A DNA stretch of 64,000 bases. It comes from Ancylostoma caninum. Lineage: Eukaryota; Nematoda; Chromadorea; Rhabditida; Ancylostomatidae. The notes beneath the pieces are model-generated. The model was not told the DNA's origin and made no database searches. It was given only the letters and a program-made list of their open reading frames with translations. The stretch's first letter is position 1. Every line of letters begins with the position of its first letter. Below, one piece after another: positions 11,801 through 22,339 of the stretch. Position numbers and translations under genes: made by a program. Location of the stretch: NCBI GenBank assembly GCA_037903475.1, contig JBAJFG010000347.1:2232001-2296000 (forward strand), written 5' to 3'.

Positions 11801-14800
11801 AGGCATCTCTTTCTGCTGCGGAATTTCCGAAAGGCCCCTATTCTTCTGCGGAATTTCCGGTAGTTTGTCCGAGTATGTCAGCGACCCACTTGATGGTCTA
11901 AGTTTTAGGAAACAATTTCACTGGTAGATCCTCTATCTACAGGGTTAAATTAGAGCGCATATCATGAACATACCCGAAATTATTGCACTGTAACCCCATT
12001 TCTTTAGAGGAACGCCCGACATACTGTGGATACTGTGTTGCTCATAACCTCCCTCAATTTCACATAGGGAGTTAGGGAGAGTATCTCACATCGAAAGTGT
12101 TTTGATTCACCGCTCACATGAAGGATCTCCAAGAGAAGAGAGTAGTTTGAATATCTTCGCTGGTTCCATCACTATGTAGTTGTAGTTGGTGTCGTTGATA
12201 ATAGTTTCCTGTACTCGCTTGGAGGCTGCCATCACCTACAACGATTTGATGGTTAACAAGCTGTGTAGAAGTGATTACTGAAATGTCGCACCTTGGTAGT
12301 AAATCTGGTCCAGCAGATGTTTGGGAATCTTGCGTAGAGCTGTTTCAAAGTCATTGGGTTGAACGAACGTTCGAATTGTCGGCGTGTGTCGCTATCGGTG
12401 CTGCAACATGTACGTGAATCCAATTGGTGGTGTAAGCCCGTGAGATTGTTTCATCCAGGGTTAGATTTTAATACAGATATTCCACAAGATAAAGGCTAAA
12501 AAACGCGGTGGACTGAATGGTGGTAGCTAAGGTGTGCATCCGTTCACCTGTACTCCAGAGCTAGACGATGATCAAACTCGGCAATGTCTTGAGCGTCTTT
12601 CAACAGTTTTTTCGTGTCGAGTTCTATACCCTGTGTTCGCGCCAATAACACCATGAAATCATAAACGTCGCCGATCAGGCTGAATTCGTCATCAATTCAG
12701 ATTTCAAACCCAACGCGAGCTGACAATAATCTTCATCGTCGAGCACCCACTTATTTTTCATTTTGTCCCACAATTTTGTGTGATACGAATACGGCAACAT
12801 TGTGGTCGGTTGGTCGATGAAGAACGAAAAGCCACGCTCTCCTTGAGGATCCTTCCAATTTGTGTCAACAGCCGGTGTTACTAGAGTCGCCACAAAGTCA
12901 AAAGCTGCTGGCATTCCTGAAAAAGTGTACGTTGTCTCTACTTTGTTGTAGAAAATGCTTCCAAAACGTCTCACCTAGCAAGTGCGCCAAACCATCCTTG
13001 TTTGGAAAGCCTTTGTCTTCTGCGTCTTGGTAAAGCATGTAAAACGGGAACTGTGTCGCCCGTTCATTTCCTGGCTCACCTAGAAAGTGCAGCTTTAGAT
13101 GAAGTTGTAAAGATAAGCTGCCTTCTGAATAATCTTCACTATTCCGTGTAGTGTCCAGCGCGGGGGTCATAACCTTGCTCAGAAACTTCCCTCCTTTAAG
13201 CTACTGAGCTGCAAAGAGGGACATAGTCTCTGAGCAGCAGTTTTCACGCCAGCACTCTCTCCAGCGAGGGAATCCACTTAGATAAAGTGTAGAATAAACT
13301 ATGTTTTACCTGCAGCTAGACGATTTATGGCATGCATTACAGTCCTTCCATCCTTAATCAACTCTGTCCAGTCCAACCTAGCCTCAATACATTTTTCGTA
13401 GAAGCGACGCAGTAGTTTGACGGACCTCGGCTGCAAAAAAAGAACATTCTCTCAAATGGGAAATCTTTTTCTTGTGATATTAGGGTGGTCAGAAAGTCTT
13501 GAGCCGATTTTTTTGAAAGTTCCAGAACTTTTGATTATTGATCGGTACCCATGACCTACCGTGTGGTAATCGTAGACCAAACTGGGGCTTCTCCATAGTA
13601 GGCATATATAGCCGGATTGGCTTTCCTAACTTTAATTACGACGTCAATTCCAAAAGAGGTCCTCCTACCCAAGATCAGTTTTTCCTTCATTGACCACACC
13701 GAAAGGAGTTTCTGGAATAACTAATTATTGGAGATGAGAGTTATGTCCCCTACGATTCTAACATACATCCTGCCATGTGGCTCCGTCGAGCAGAAGATCC
13801 ACCAAATCGCACCCCCACCCAAACAAGTGTTTCCTTTGCTACCTCTGGAATTCGCCAGGAATGTCGTATTGTAAGCTGCTCCCGCAAACATACATGGTCA
13901 TCAGTAACACATACGCCAATCAGTTCCGGAAGGTCGCGGATGCTGTTCGAGAAAAACGGCCAAGACGAGTTTTTTGTACACCTACGCCATGGTGACGCTA
14001 GGCCCCATTTTGCTTAAGGGACCCCTGAAAAATAGGAGGAGCTGGGTTGGGACACGCTTCCCCACTTACCGTATTCTCCTGACGTTGCCACTTCTGACTG
14101 TCACTTAATTCATCCCCTCGAGGCATTCCTGGCTAAGAAAAAATTCACCAAAGTTGATCATGTTGGAACGGAGGTCAGCGATTTTTTTTTGGCTTCCAGT
14201 CTTCCCAGTTCTGGGAGAAGGGGAACGCTGACCGGCCCATTAGGTGGGGCACAGCAGTGACGAACTGTGGCTATTATGTATATCGTTGAGCAAGTTCCAC
14301 TGTGGGCTGAGTAATAAAATAAAGCGCAAAAAAAAAAGTCCAAAACGGCTCAAGATTTTCTGACCACCCTAATATTTTCATAGCACTGCCGAAATTTAGT
14401 CGGATCGAAGTTTGAATTTTTTTTCATAGCGTTCAAGCTGCATTACATGCACTTCTGGAACTGTAACATATACAGCTAAACAACATTTCTTCAATCTCAA
14501 CTGAGAAGAGGACAAGACGGATTTTCTCAACTAAGATTAACAAATTTACAGACCAAGTTACACTATGTATGCACCTTATGTCTATATGCATGAAAAATTA
14601 ATCAAATTTCCGTACCGCTCTAGCTATGTAGTTCATATCGGTGACCTGAGCCTTCTTCGCTTCATAATTTTCTACGGCAGCCATGGTAAATGCAGAGTTG
14701 TACTTGAAGTCACCACATGTGTATGCGTAGAAATCTTCGCATGGATTGACTGACGTATTTACAGAAGCCCTGGAGAAACAGTAGCAAATCAGACCATATG

Positions 14801-17350
14801 CTGGGAATTCTGGGAGTTTTTATTTTGTTGCAATTGTCTGTGGTTTCGACTGCTTTATTGGACTGAAACAACCCGATTACAATGGACGTCAATGGCGCTG
14901 GCCCATTAGCGATCTCGAGAAGGACGTCGCGCAAGCGCGCCGCACGCGCCGTAACTGATGTGTCTGCTGCTGTTATGCTATTTCTGCCAGCTTCTCTACC
15001 CGATTTCAAGAATTTTCGACTATCGGGAAGAAAAGAGCTTAGAAATAGCACTCCGGCTGCAGACGACACCGATCCTGGCGCGCGCGGCGCGGTCGCGCTG
15101 CGTCCTTCTCGAGGCCGCAGATGGGCCACCGCCATTGCCGTTCACAATATGTATTTGTACACAGCTTAGCTTTCTGTGATTTCTCTCCCAACTTCAACAC
15201 TACAACTCGACCTGTAAGTATTGCTTCTAGCTAACCATAGATGTCGTAGTTTTGTTCAACGTCACAGAAAAAAATGAAATCAACATAATTTTGAAAGAAA
15301 AAATCTTTTTACCTATTCAAAATAGCAGTCAGACTTCGTGCTGTACATTATATCAAACTAATTGAAAGCCAAACTGTAAAAAATGTGTGACCTTGGATCT
15401 TTAACGTAGGTTCACTCAGAACGCAACTAGAAAGAGGTGTTTTAGGTGACTGAACTCACCTCAAGTACTTCACCAGCTCCTGGTATCCCAAGTGGTTCTC
15501 GTGTCCACCATTTATCTTTTGTGGTTGTGGAATATTGAGCCTGTTCACTAAAAAGGCTGTACATAATTGGCCTGTAACGGGTCTGATAGCGAGTGGTTAA
15601 TTGATTTTTTTTTCAATTTATTCCTTTGAGAAGGGTGTAAATTCTGCATGAAATTCGTGGATGCGATGTCAGTTATGGGGATGTGATGTCTCTTTTCTTC
15701 ACTTCTTCATTCGCAGGAGTTGTGAACTGCAAAAATAGAAGTATACACGCAGTTGTCGCTAATTTTCCAGTAATTTTCCAGTCGGCAGTGGTGGAACTTC
15801 TGCGCGATATCAACAGGCACTGCCTGCAGCGAACTTCAGTTTATTTGTTAGTTGCTTTGATTCAAAAGCAGTTCTAAAGGCCTTGCTCTCAAAATTTTTG
15901 AAACACTGGGCTTTCATTTTTTAAATTAAGAAGCATCTGCCATTGCGTTTCCATTTCATGTGGTGCAAAAATCTACTGAGGAAAATGAAAATGTGGAGAA
16001 GTTAATTCATTTTTCGCATCGTCTTCACGGATTATTTCCTCAGAGATAATCTCTGCTTCATTGAAAAATTTAGAATCGCATCTTTCTAGTCATAGTTTTG
16101 TTTGCATTCTTTGTTTTCGCATCGGCAGACAGGAGGCGAACGATCTTATCTGTGAGTCTTCAAGAAAGTGAACTACAAGGCAAAACTGACACGAGCTGTT
16201 TGTATTTATAAGCATTCACATTCTCTCTCCCCACCCCTTCAAACGTTATATACGGTATTCAATTTGCAAAAAGTGAAATTTACAAGCAAAGCGAAGTCGC
16301 AGGAGGCAACAGTTTGTTATTTTACGATTCTTTGCGGTTATCTTTTCCTGTAAGCGTCAATGTGCTTGTCTATTTCCACCCGAATGAAAAAGTTTCGATT
16401 TCAACGAGAAATAGACTGCTCTGATCCGAACACTCTCATCTGAAATGTAAAGAACGCACCTGAATGATCATTGGGCCCAATGTTTTCCTTGTGATCAGGG
16501 AGGTTTACAACTTTCACGAGAACAGTTATGCTTATTGCTAACGAGGCGAGAACTATCAGTAGGAGTACTGCCTGAAGGGATAAGTAGAGTAACAAGTTCT
16601 ATTTTGCAAAAAAAATTTTTTGAACTCTACTACCAAGTCCTGCCAGTGAGAGGAATTTGCTGTATTTGAAAATTCTCACACTCCTAGTAGATTTTCGCAG
16701 CCACATATTTTTTGGAAACCTGTCCAGCTGCAAAAATGGTAGGCGTCTGAGCCGTCCGGGAATGGGTAGCCAAATTTCTTTCAAACTCTTTAAAAGATAA
16801 TTAGTATCCTTTCCATTGTTTTATTTCGACAAGTCAGTTTAGCTACTGCTTTCTTTCTACTTTTATTTTCTGACATTAAAACCAGTGATTTTAGGACTTT
16901 TACCTCCAGAACGGTTGGAGCCCCAGTTTACTATCCCCGCCCCCCTCGTCCTTCCGCCCGCCTCTACCTCTGCTCACCAGTGGCAGACGAAGGGGAGCCT
17001 CTCCCCCGAGAATGGGTCGGCAATTTTTCGAAATTACTTTACAATACATATAAAAATCTTGTATTAGTTTATTTTTACTTGTTTATTTTTAATGTTATTT
17101 TTAATATAATTTTTATTAATTATTTTTTATAATTAATATTTCTATTAATTTTATTTTCCGTCTGGGTCCCCAAAACGGCGGAGACCCCACTTTTTTTCCC
17201 ACGCCCCCCCCCCTTCCCTCCCGCCCACTTTCTGCCACTGCTGCTCACCTCGTTAGCTGTCGGTTTGTGTGCAGCCTGGTATTTATCACTACGACTAACG
17301 ATGAAGAAGGTCAACGGTTTGTGAGCCTTGTTTCTCGATTTTCTCTGCAT
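916..17350 (-). CDS. Tandem M13 (neprilysin-like) zinc metallopeptidase, 3' end beyond window
   Basis: Thirty-one coding exons were placed by GT/AG sites, phase and M13 homology: 17249-17350, 16460-16571, 15460-15547, 14616-14769, 13310-13430, 12975-13079, 12548-12916, 12292-12400, 12118-12235, 10783-10862, 10114-10192, 8621-8706, 8501-8557, 8232-8327, 7909-8051, 7608-7763, 5100-5205, 4976-5042, 4760-4917, 4159-4283, 3952-4050, 3793-3886, then domain 2: 2774-2886, 2438-2509, 2262-2345, 2085-2198, 1903-2022, 1734-1831, 1226-1319, 1086-1180, 916-1024. Residues 1-34 form a basic cytoplasmic tail, followed by a hydrophobic anchor ([19 protein letters not shown]), so a type II ectoenzyme is expected. 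The first peptidase domain is complete, with [25 protein letters not shown] and a terminal CNVW. Neprilysins cut short peptides outside the cell. Oddities are a one-base frameshift near 12681 and two introns lacking a normal 3' AG. About 1,170 residues lie in the window. The family is certain; intactness is not. Confidence 0.88.
3793..5205 (-). other. Catalytic exon block of the first M13 domain
   Basis: These six exons encode the zinc site. The exon 5100-5205 carries [16 protein letters not shown] and [10 protein letters not shown], equivalent to the family's N-I-x-x-P-A-G and NYG segments. Exon 4976-5042 begins at [11 protein letters not shown]: two zinc histidines and the catalytic Glu. 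Exon 4760-4917 ends with GENIADNGG: the third zinc ligand Glu and the Asp that orients it. Exon 4159-4283 has the LPDEQ and [11 protein letters not shown] region, exon 3952-4050 has VWC and [15 protein letters not shown], and exon 3793-3886 ends with [10 protein letters not shown]. Every residue needed for catalysis is present. The intron 4284-4759 is a GC-AG intron (donor GCAAGT), and the 57-bp intron 5043-5099 ends in TTTTTAT instead of TTTTTAG. Confidence 0.88.
5640..6565. repeat. Inverted-repeat element rich in TTCCGCGGA motifs
   Basis: The element starts TACCCAGACAAACTTTCGGA and ends with the reverse complement (…AGTTTGTCTGGGTA). Inside, near both ends, the motif GGAACTTCCGCGGAGCT is repeated at least nine times in both orientations. 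A diverged relative with TGCGGAATTTCCG units lies at 11567-11876. A roughly 40-bp sequence (GTGAGACAACAATTAAG) occurs just outside both ends, at 5600-5637 and 6574-6610. It sits in the 5206-7607 intron of the M13 gene. No transposase is visible, so it is non-autonomous. Confidence 0.6.
7334..7596. mobile_element. GC-rich inverted-repeat MITE, copy 1
   Basis: Starts near GGACGTCAATTGCGGTGGCC and ends with its near reverse complement, with the inner motif CTGCGGCCTCGAGAAGGACG mirrored as TTCTCGAGGCCGCAG. The arms are about 60-70 bp and the core is A+T-rich and non-coding. It ends only 11 bp from the splice donor after exon 7608-7763. Related copies are at 14883 and 43246. Confidence 0.7.
8912..9745 (+). 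mobile_element. Non-autonomous Helitron-like element
   Basis: Begins 5'-TC (TCTGTATATATAAAAG) directly after an A and ends with a small hairpin (ACCCG…CGGGT) followed by CTAGT before a T, the terminal pattern of Helitrons, which insert between A and T without duplication. The left end has (GTAT)n. The interior carries four or five diverged units of about 120 bp containing CTGAACACGAATATGACAACC and ATCGATTTATCGATTTT. No Rep/helicase coding is present. It lies in the M13 intron 8707-10113. A second copy is broken up at 44879-45720. Confidence 0.65.
11497..11548. repeat. (AAAT)n simple repeat
   Basis: About 50 bp of TAAATAAATA-type tetranucleotide repeat inside an M13 intron. Shorter stretches of the same kind occur near 2700 and 4590. 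Confidence 0.9.
11567..11876. repeat. Diverged TGCGGAATTTCCG repeat cluster
   Basis: Repeated TTCTGCTGCGGAATTTCCGA-like units end in TAGTTTGTCCGAGTA, which resembles the end of the 5640-6565 element. Probably a related, decayed insertion in the M13 intron 10863-12117. Confidence 0.5.
13480..14372 (+). mobile_element. Truncated mariner transposon with decayed transposase
   Basis: The 27-bp inverted repeats start TTAGGGTGGTCAGAAAGTCT and are flanked by TA on both sides, as for Tc1/mariner insertions. Internally, pieces of mariner transposase are readable in shifting frames: GDESYVPYD (first catalytic Asp region), [21 protein letters not shown] (normally HDNARPH) and [20 protein letters not shown] followed by [13 protein letters not shown]. 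The N-terminal DNA-binding region is deleted, leaving 893 bp instead of about 1.3 kb. It lies in the M13 intron 13431-14615. Inactive. Confidence 0.85.
14883..15143. mobile_element. GC-rich inverted-repeat MITE, copy 2
   Basis: Same family as the 7334 element: GGACGTCAATGGCGCTGGCC at the left, mirrored by GGCCACCGCCATTG at the right, with the CTCGAGAAGGACG box in both arms. It is in the M13 intron 14770-15459, and its left end is about 110 bp from the exon carrying the PCEDFY motif. Confidence 0.7.
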
Positions 17351-18244
17351 AGATGTTTAAGCGAAAACAAAAGCTTAATTAAAATGTGAAAAATAACAAA
17401 GGAAGACCAATTGAGGGTTACAAAACCCTAGGTATTGGAATCTCTGTAATTTTTTCTGGCTCTCTCTTTCCCTTCTCTAATTATTTTCCAATGTCTTTAA
17501 AAATTTGTGTGTGCGGGTGTCTGCTGTCAATATTCGTACTTTGAGGGGCACTGTATCAGCAAGCGTTGAACGAAACTCTTATCATTCATTTTCCAAAAAG
17601 CTGTTGACGCAATTCACCCTACAGCATTCTCAACACACTGCAGACCGAGTACATTTCTGCATGACGAGTGCGGGTGGCCAGAAAGCATTTTTTCTGATAA
17701 TTCACCATTTACACCACCTGACGACATGGGAACGTTTTATGAACATAAGGAGCACATTTCGCGTGATGCACAACGTGCGCCGCTTTATCCGCAATGTGCT
17801 AAAAAGAGAAGGAAGGAATTCCATGATACCGTTGTTTCTCAACAAAATAAGGTCTTCTGCAGGATTGTGTAGTGGTACAGAATTTGTGATTTGAAGTTTG
17901 CAGCACTTTGTTTCTTCGTGGCGGAGGATTTGCCAGCTCCAGAGTTTTAAGGGACGCAGAACTCATATCTAAGGATGAAACAATGCGAAACGTGCTAGAA
18001 ATCCACATTAACGAGGTGGTGTTCTCCATGCGCCTTGTCGCGACTCTTGCACGACTTCCATTCCAAGGACTCCTTCGACCGACGCTCCATCACTCCGGTC
18101 TGGATCGCCAGCAAATTGGGGTGCATTGAGCCGACGTCCTTTACCGGTTCAAATCCCCTTGCGTGGCCAGCGCGCCTTTCAACCAGCGCGCTCCTACGGT
18201 ACTTTCTCATGCCGTCTGTGCCCTGCGGTACCGTTCCCGCACCG
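17351..18244. other. Region upstream of the M13 gene; no gene identified
   Basis: This would contain the M13 promoter or an SL trans-splice region. Open frames exist on both strands from 17995 to 18300, but they overlap each other and have no recognisable domain. I see no convincing promoter element for the minus-strand M13 gene. Confidence 0.4.
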
Positions 18245-18251
18245 GCAGCAG

Positions 18252-18260
18252 TATAAATAG
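18252..18260 (+). promoter_or_regulatory. TATA box (TATAAATAG)
   Basis: A consensus TATA box in a locally GC-rich stretch, followed about 30 bp downstream by a CT-rich TTCTTCACCAC segment suitable as an initiator, and then by a short ORF. Canonical TATA boxes are uncommon enough here to be noted; promoter activity is inferred. Confidence 0.45.
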
Positions 18261-18385
18261 CCCCATCGCGTTCAATCGGGTTCTTCACCACACACCTCAC
18301 TCTTCACTCACTTCACGCTCTCTTCACTCTTCTCCACTTCGCCAATGGTCTTGCCGGTGACGACGCTGTGCTGCGCTCAACAAGG

Positions 18386-18493
18386 ATGTCCTGCACGATC
18401 GAGTCATCACCTCCAGAAGTTCATATCGAGCTACCAGAAGATCCTGTCGTCGCCGCGCGTGTCCATTATGACTTAACCCCATTTCCATCTTGA
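18386..18493 (+). CDS. Candidate mini-ORF, 35 codons, function unknown
   Basis: An ATG 126 bp downstream of the TATA box opens a 35-residue frame, acidic and proline-rich in the middle (SSPPEVHIELPEDPVVAARV), ending in TGA. The same frame stays open upstream through the CT-rich leader, and codon third positions are mostly C or G, unlike the surrounding A+T-rich DNA. I do not recognise the product. It could be a small intronless gene, the last exon of a longer one, or part of a dispersed repeat such as an LTR promoter. An overlapping ATG at 18345 opens a different 43-codon frame, so the start is unsure. Confidence 0.25.
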   Translation: MSCTIESSPPEVHIELPEDPVVAARVHYDLTPFPS

Positions 18494-18699
18494 GGTTTTA
18501 GTCTGTGTTTGGTATTGATGTCTATTCTCGTGGGGAACATGAAGGTGGTATTTATCTAGTGTAAGATCTTGGAAGAATATGATATAGACACTGAATACCT
18601 TATACTGTCCAATTGACAGAAACTAGTTGTGTACCGCAGTGGTTGGATCGATCAGGTCTTGGATAGTAATAGTACGCTAAGTCTGCTAAGCTTTCGCCC

Positions 18700-18836
18700 G
18701 TGCCCGCTTGCCGCTCGTCTAGGGTAATAGGCCTCTAATACTTTACGCTGGCTGGCGAGCCCACTGTCGCCCGCTTGCCGCTCGTCTACGGTAGTAGGCC
18801 TCTAATACTTTACGCTGGCTTGCGAGCCCACTGTCT
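18700..18836. repeat. Tandem duplication, two units of about 67 bp
   Basis: GCCCGCTTGCCGCTCGTCTA…CTTTACGCTGGC…GCGAGCCCACTGTC appears twice head to tail with only a few mismatches. Non-coding as far as can be seen. Confidence 0.8.
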
Positions 18837-19571
18837 TTCGTTAAGCGCCGCGGTTCTTCCCTAAAAGCTTTGTGGGTTCAGGTCAAACCCTCTTTGTGCC
18901 GTGTCTGGCCTGGGTGCTACCACCGACGCTCAGGCCGGCACGACACGCCTTATCGCGCTCCACTGACACTCATGAGTCCTGCCACGCTGACGTAGCACGT
19001 GCTTGTGCCCACATCAGCGGCGCGTACGTACACCAAAGAAAATCCACATTGACGACAGCGTTCACTACAATATCTCCGCATGTAGATGGCAATTTGTGGT
19101 GCTCTACTTACTGTTATGATTCTTCGATAACTGACTACAAGGTGAACGATTTGCTGCAGAAGTGAAGCACTCCGTGAGTGCTGCCTCCAAGCTTTAAAGC
19201 CGGAATGAGCATGAGATGAGACCTCCGTGATCAACGTGATTTCAAGACAATGCCTTGTGCTTAACCAACTCAGAAAGTAACAATTTGCCCAAAAAATTGT
19301 ATTAGTGATAGGCGAAAGTACTAAATTTATAATACACACAGGCCGATGACATCAGTGAAACCAACCGATGCGGTAATTCGCCGCTCCTTTGGGTCAATCC
19401 CTTCGGACATGCGTCGTGAATTGTAGTTGCAGTAGGTTGTGCCAAGGAGCCGAAAACGAATTCACTTCTACGTATCACTTAGATAGGACATACCACTCAG
19501 ATAAGTCCTGTCACTGCTTATATCAGAAAAAAAACGAGCAGGGCAGACGTTGGGAATTTTGCATCACTCAC

Positions 19572-19846
19572 GTACTCTGAGGCATCATGTCGTTGCAGGT
19601 CGAGCTTGCTATGGGCAGCGCTGAAGCCTGAGGAATTGTAAGCTTAACGAGGAATCGTGTCTATGGTATACAGCCAATTTCTTGTTCATTTTCGTGATTA
19701 TTCATACATAACAGATTTCAATCTGACATAGTACATAAAGGTAAAACATACTCACCATGCTGACACATTGGGGAAGGTTCTTCAATATCTTTATTCAGAA
19801 GTAAGAACCATAAAAAAACAAAAATAGCACTGAGAAAGTGAAGCAT
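19572..19846 (-). CDS. Possible small secreted-protein gene, first two exons
   Basis: An ATG at 19846 starts a strongly hydrophobic 17-residue stretch (MLHFLSAIFVFLWFLLL), then NKDIEEPSPMCQH, ending at a good phase-1 donor (CATG|GTGAGT, exon 19756-19846). A second exon at 19572-19627 has a TTCCTCAG acceptor, restores the frame (GFSAAHSKLDLQRHDASEY) and ends at a phase-0 GTGAGT donor. The hydrophobic start suggests a signal peptide. A downstream open frame near 19335-19440 (DPKERRITASVGFTDVIGL) could be the end, but I cannot join it in phase. Family unknown; the phase is incompatible with the M13 membrane-anchor exon, so it is not that gene's first exon. Confidence 0.3.
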
Positions 19847-20056
19847 TTCTTCCGAATTCGTGATAGCCCTGTAGTACTTCATACTCAAAGAGAGACTACT
19901 ACTCTTTGACTAAAGACTTTTAGTTCAGAGGAAGGGCAACCAATACGATTTAAACCTTCAGAACTTCAAAGCTCAATTCGGATAATCAGACTTATTACTC
20001 TTGGCTTCTTCATGCTCATTCTTCAATCTCAACTGCTCCGTGCCTATCCTTAGGTA

Positions 20057-20300
20057 GCCGCTATACTCCTCGAGGAGTATAGCACCTTGCGTCGCCGTCG
20101 CCGGCTACTGCGGCCGCCAATGTTGGCACCCCTCACAATCAATACGAACCGGCGCCGCAGTCGCCAACATTGGCGGCCGCCGATGTGTCGCCGGCGACGG
20201 CGGCCGCCGCCGCCGCTCCGCCCACAATCGATGCGTATCGGCCTCACAGTCGCCGGTGACGGCGACGCAAGGTGCTACAGTCCTCGAGGACTATAGCGGC
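20057..20300. mobile_element. GC-rich inverted-repeat MITE
   Basis: Arms of about 50 bp: GCCGCTATACTCCTCGAGGA at the left, mirrored by TCCTCGAGGACTATAGCGGC at the right, both followed inward by CTTGCGTCGCCGTC or its complement. The core is GCC-rich with a second inverted pair (CCAATGTTGGC). No coding capacity. Confidence 0.7.
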
Positions 20301-21280
20301 AGTGTTACTTTTTAGCCAGTCGGTAATTAATTGTCTCTGTAGAATTATCTATATTAGCGGAGGTCAAGTGTGAAGGTGCGAAAGGGTCCAGCAACTAGTA
20401 CACAAGATACCCTCAGACGTATCTTGTAGAGTCAGATCACCATTCAAAGAATATTCACAATCATATTGATTTTTAGAATTAAGAAATGATGAACTGCTTC
20501 AGCAAATCGTAGAATGGGTGAAATTGCAGCAAATAATTTCAGTTGTCGGTAGAAAATGATACACAGAAACCGCCAAGGAAGGGGAGTTCTCATCAGTATT
20601 TAGGTTCGTCTAAAAAAGTGTGATGGGTTTCACTTTCGGATCCGCAGCTAATTGATCCGCTGTGAGCTACTTTTCCCGCTAGAAAAAAATCAATTCAATG
20701 CTACAGCAAGTTCATTACAACTAGGGGAAGTGGAAGCAAAGATCAGACTCAAAGTTGAAATATCGTGGTTTTTAGATTACTCTAAAGTGTTTCCGGTCAA
20801 ATATTTGAAAGGATGTTTTTTTGAGTATATAGGCTCATGAATCTAATGATTTTACGAAATAGTTGCAGCTGTACAATTTTATTTGGCATGAGGAATCCAT
20901 ACAAAAAAAACCACAAGGATTCTGTTTAGATGTTTTCCACTTCCGGAATAATTCAACGTGTAAAATCAAGAGGTGATGATATTAATCATGTGATCAAAAC
21001 CCATGGAGTGATATTAATGGAGTAAAAAACTACTGCATTGGTGGTTGGTGGAGAACCACAATAAAGACTGCTACTCCTTAGAACGTTCCCGTTTGTTGCA
21101 TACAAACTACCGAACAAAGTTTCTTGTTGTACAGAGCATTGGTACCGCTAGAGCGGTGCTACCGCAATCGTAAGTCTCCTTTAAAGACTATCCCCAAGCT
21201 ATGTAAGGATACTACATACGGTACAACTGGTCTACAAATCCGCACTCACGGCATAATAACTGGGCATCATTAGGTCTGGT
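20301..21280. other. A+T-rich intergenic stretch, nothing recognised
   Basis: Short open frames only, no good exon with splice sites, and no repeat structure that I could recognise. Confidence 0.5.
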
Positions 21281-21855
21281 GCTGTTGATCCGATTGGAAT
21301 TTTTGTCTTCCTTCTCGCACCTTTAAAGGCAGCAGGAGCTGAAATCCTCGACTCCGAGCTGAGCTGTGGGTGATGAAGTACAGACTCAGCACATCATAAA
21401 TGTGAAACGAACACAGACAGTGATGGCTTACCTGCAGAGAAAATGGAACATTCGTCGCGAACACGCCTGGCCGTATTCGTGCGCGGACGAGTTTTCCCCG
21501 GCGCGAAAGCCATTGCGACGCGTGGTTTTGGCCGAGTCCCGCCATGAAACCCTGTGAATTGAATGCATTCCGTTTTCCCTTTGCGCCAAACACGCACCGC
21601 AATGGCTTTTTGCGCCGGGGAAAACTCGTCCGCGCGCGAACACGGCCAGGCGTGTTCGCGACGAATGTCCCATTTTCTCTGCAGGTAAGCCATCATTGCC
21701 TGTGTTCGTTTCACATTTATGATGTGCTGAGTCTGTACTTCACCACCCGCAGCTCAGCTCAGAGTAGAGAATTTCAGCTCCTGCTGCCTTTAATTGAATG
21801 TCCTCAGGTGATAATTAGAGGGGGAGGGAGAGGTGCGAAAATCCGATCGGATCAA
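21281..21855. repeat. Foldback element with arms over 200 bp
   Basis: The left arm, with GGCTTACCTGCAGAGAAAAT and CATTCGTCGCGAACACG, is mirrored by the right arm with CGTGTTCGCGACGAATG and ATTTTCTCTGCAGGTAAGCC. The arms match nearly base for base around a spacer of about 70 bp. This explains the mutually complementary open frames on both strands. It should form a long hairpin if transcribed. No transposase; a foldback-type non-autonomous element is likely. Confidence 0.75.
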
Positions 21856-22339
21856 CCGCCTGTTCCCCGGGTCGCAAGGTAATCGCTTCCTGCTGGCACG
21901 GCACCTGAGGGCTGTTCGCATGGTGAGGTCTGATTATCGATAACGCTGATTGCTCTTATGGTAACTAATGAGTAATATGTTGTCAACAGTGTTCGGGATC
22001 ACTAATTTATTGAGTCAACTGCTTAAAATTTACAATTTCAAGCTAGCGATGTTAAAATGACTAACTTTACATACTCCAAGCAGGGCTGGATAAGGAAGGG
22101 GAAAGAAAGGTCATCGGGAACACTCATGTGAATCTTATGTATGCTATATCGACGTTACATCCTGATATGAGACCTAAACGTAACATGATAAGTAAGTTAC
22201 ACTCGAAAACTACCTTAAACACCTCACAGGGGAAAATGCTACATTCGTCCATTATCTCACGAGAAACAAACATTGACATCAGGAAACATCACAGCTTCCG
22301 TAAAAAAAACCACACATAATCGTAGTTGATGAATTCGAA
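21856..22339. other. Intergenic stretch, nothing recognised
   Basis: No supported exon, repeat or RNA gene. Only chance open frames are present. Confidence 0.45.

Noticed and set aside
18110..18175. GGTTCAAATCC, resembling a tRNA T-arm / B box
   Set aside because: No A box, acceptor stem or cloverleaf can be drawn around it on either strand.
17995..18300. 101-codon open frame on the minus strand
   Set aside because: Overlaps open frames on the plus strand in the same GC-rich stretch, and contains no recognisable domain or splice context.
19756..19846. Hydrophobic start exon considered as the first exon of the M13 gene
   Set aside because: Its donor is phase 1 while the M13 anchor exon starts in phase 0; the exon at 17249-17350 fits in phase and in character.
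21270..21882. Several 80-112 codon frames on both strands
   Set aside because: They are mirror images caused by the foldback repeat, not genes.
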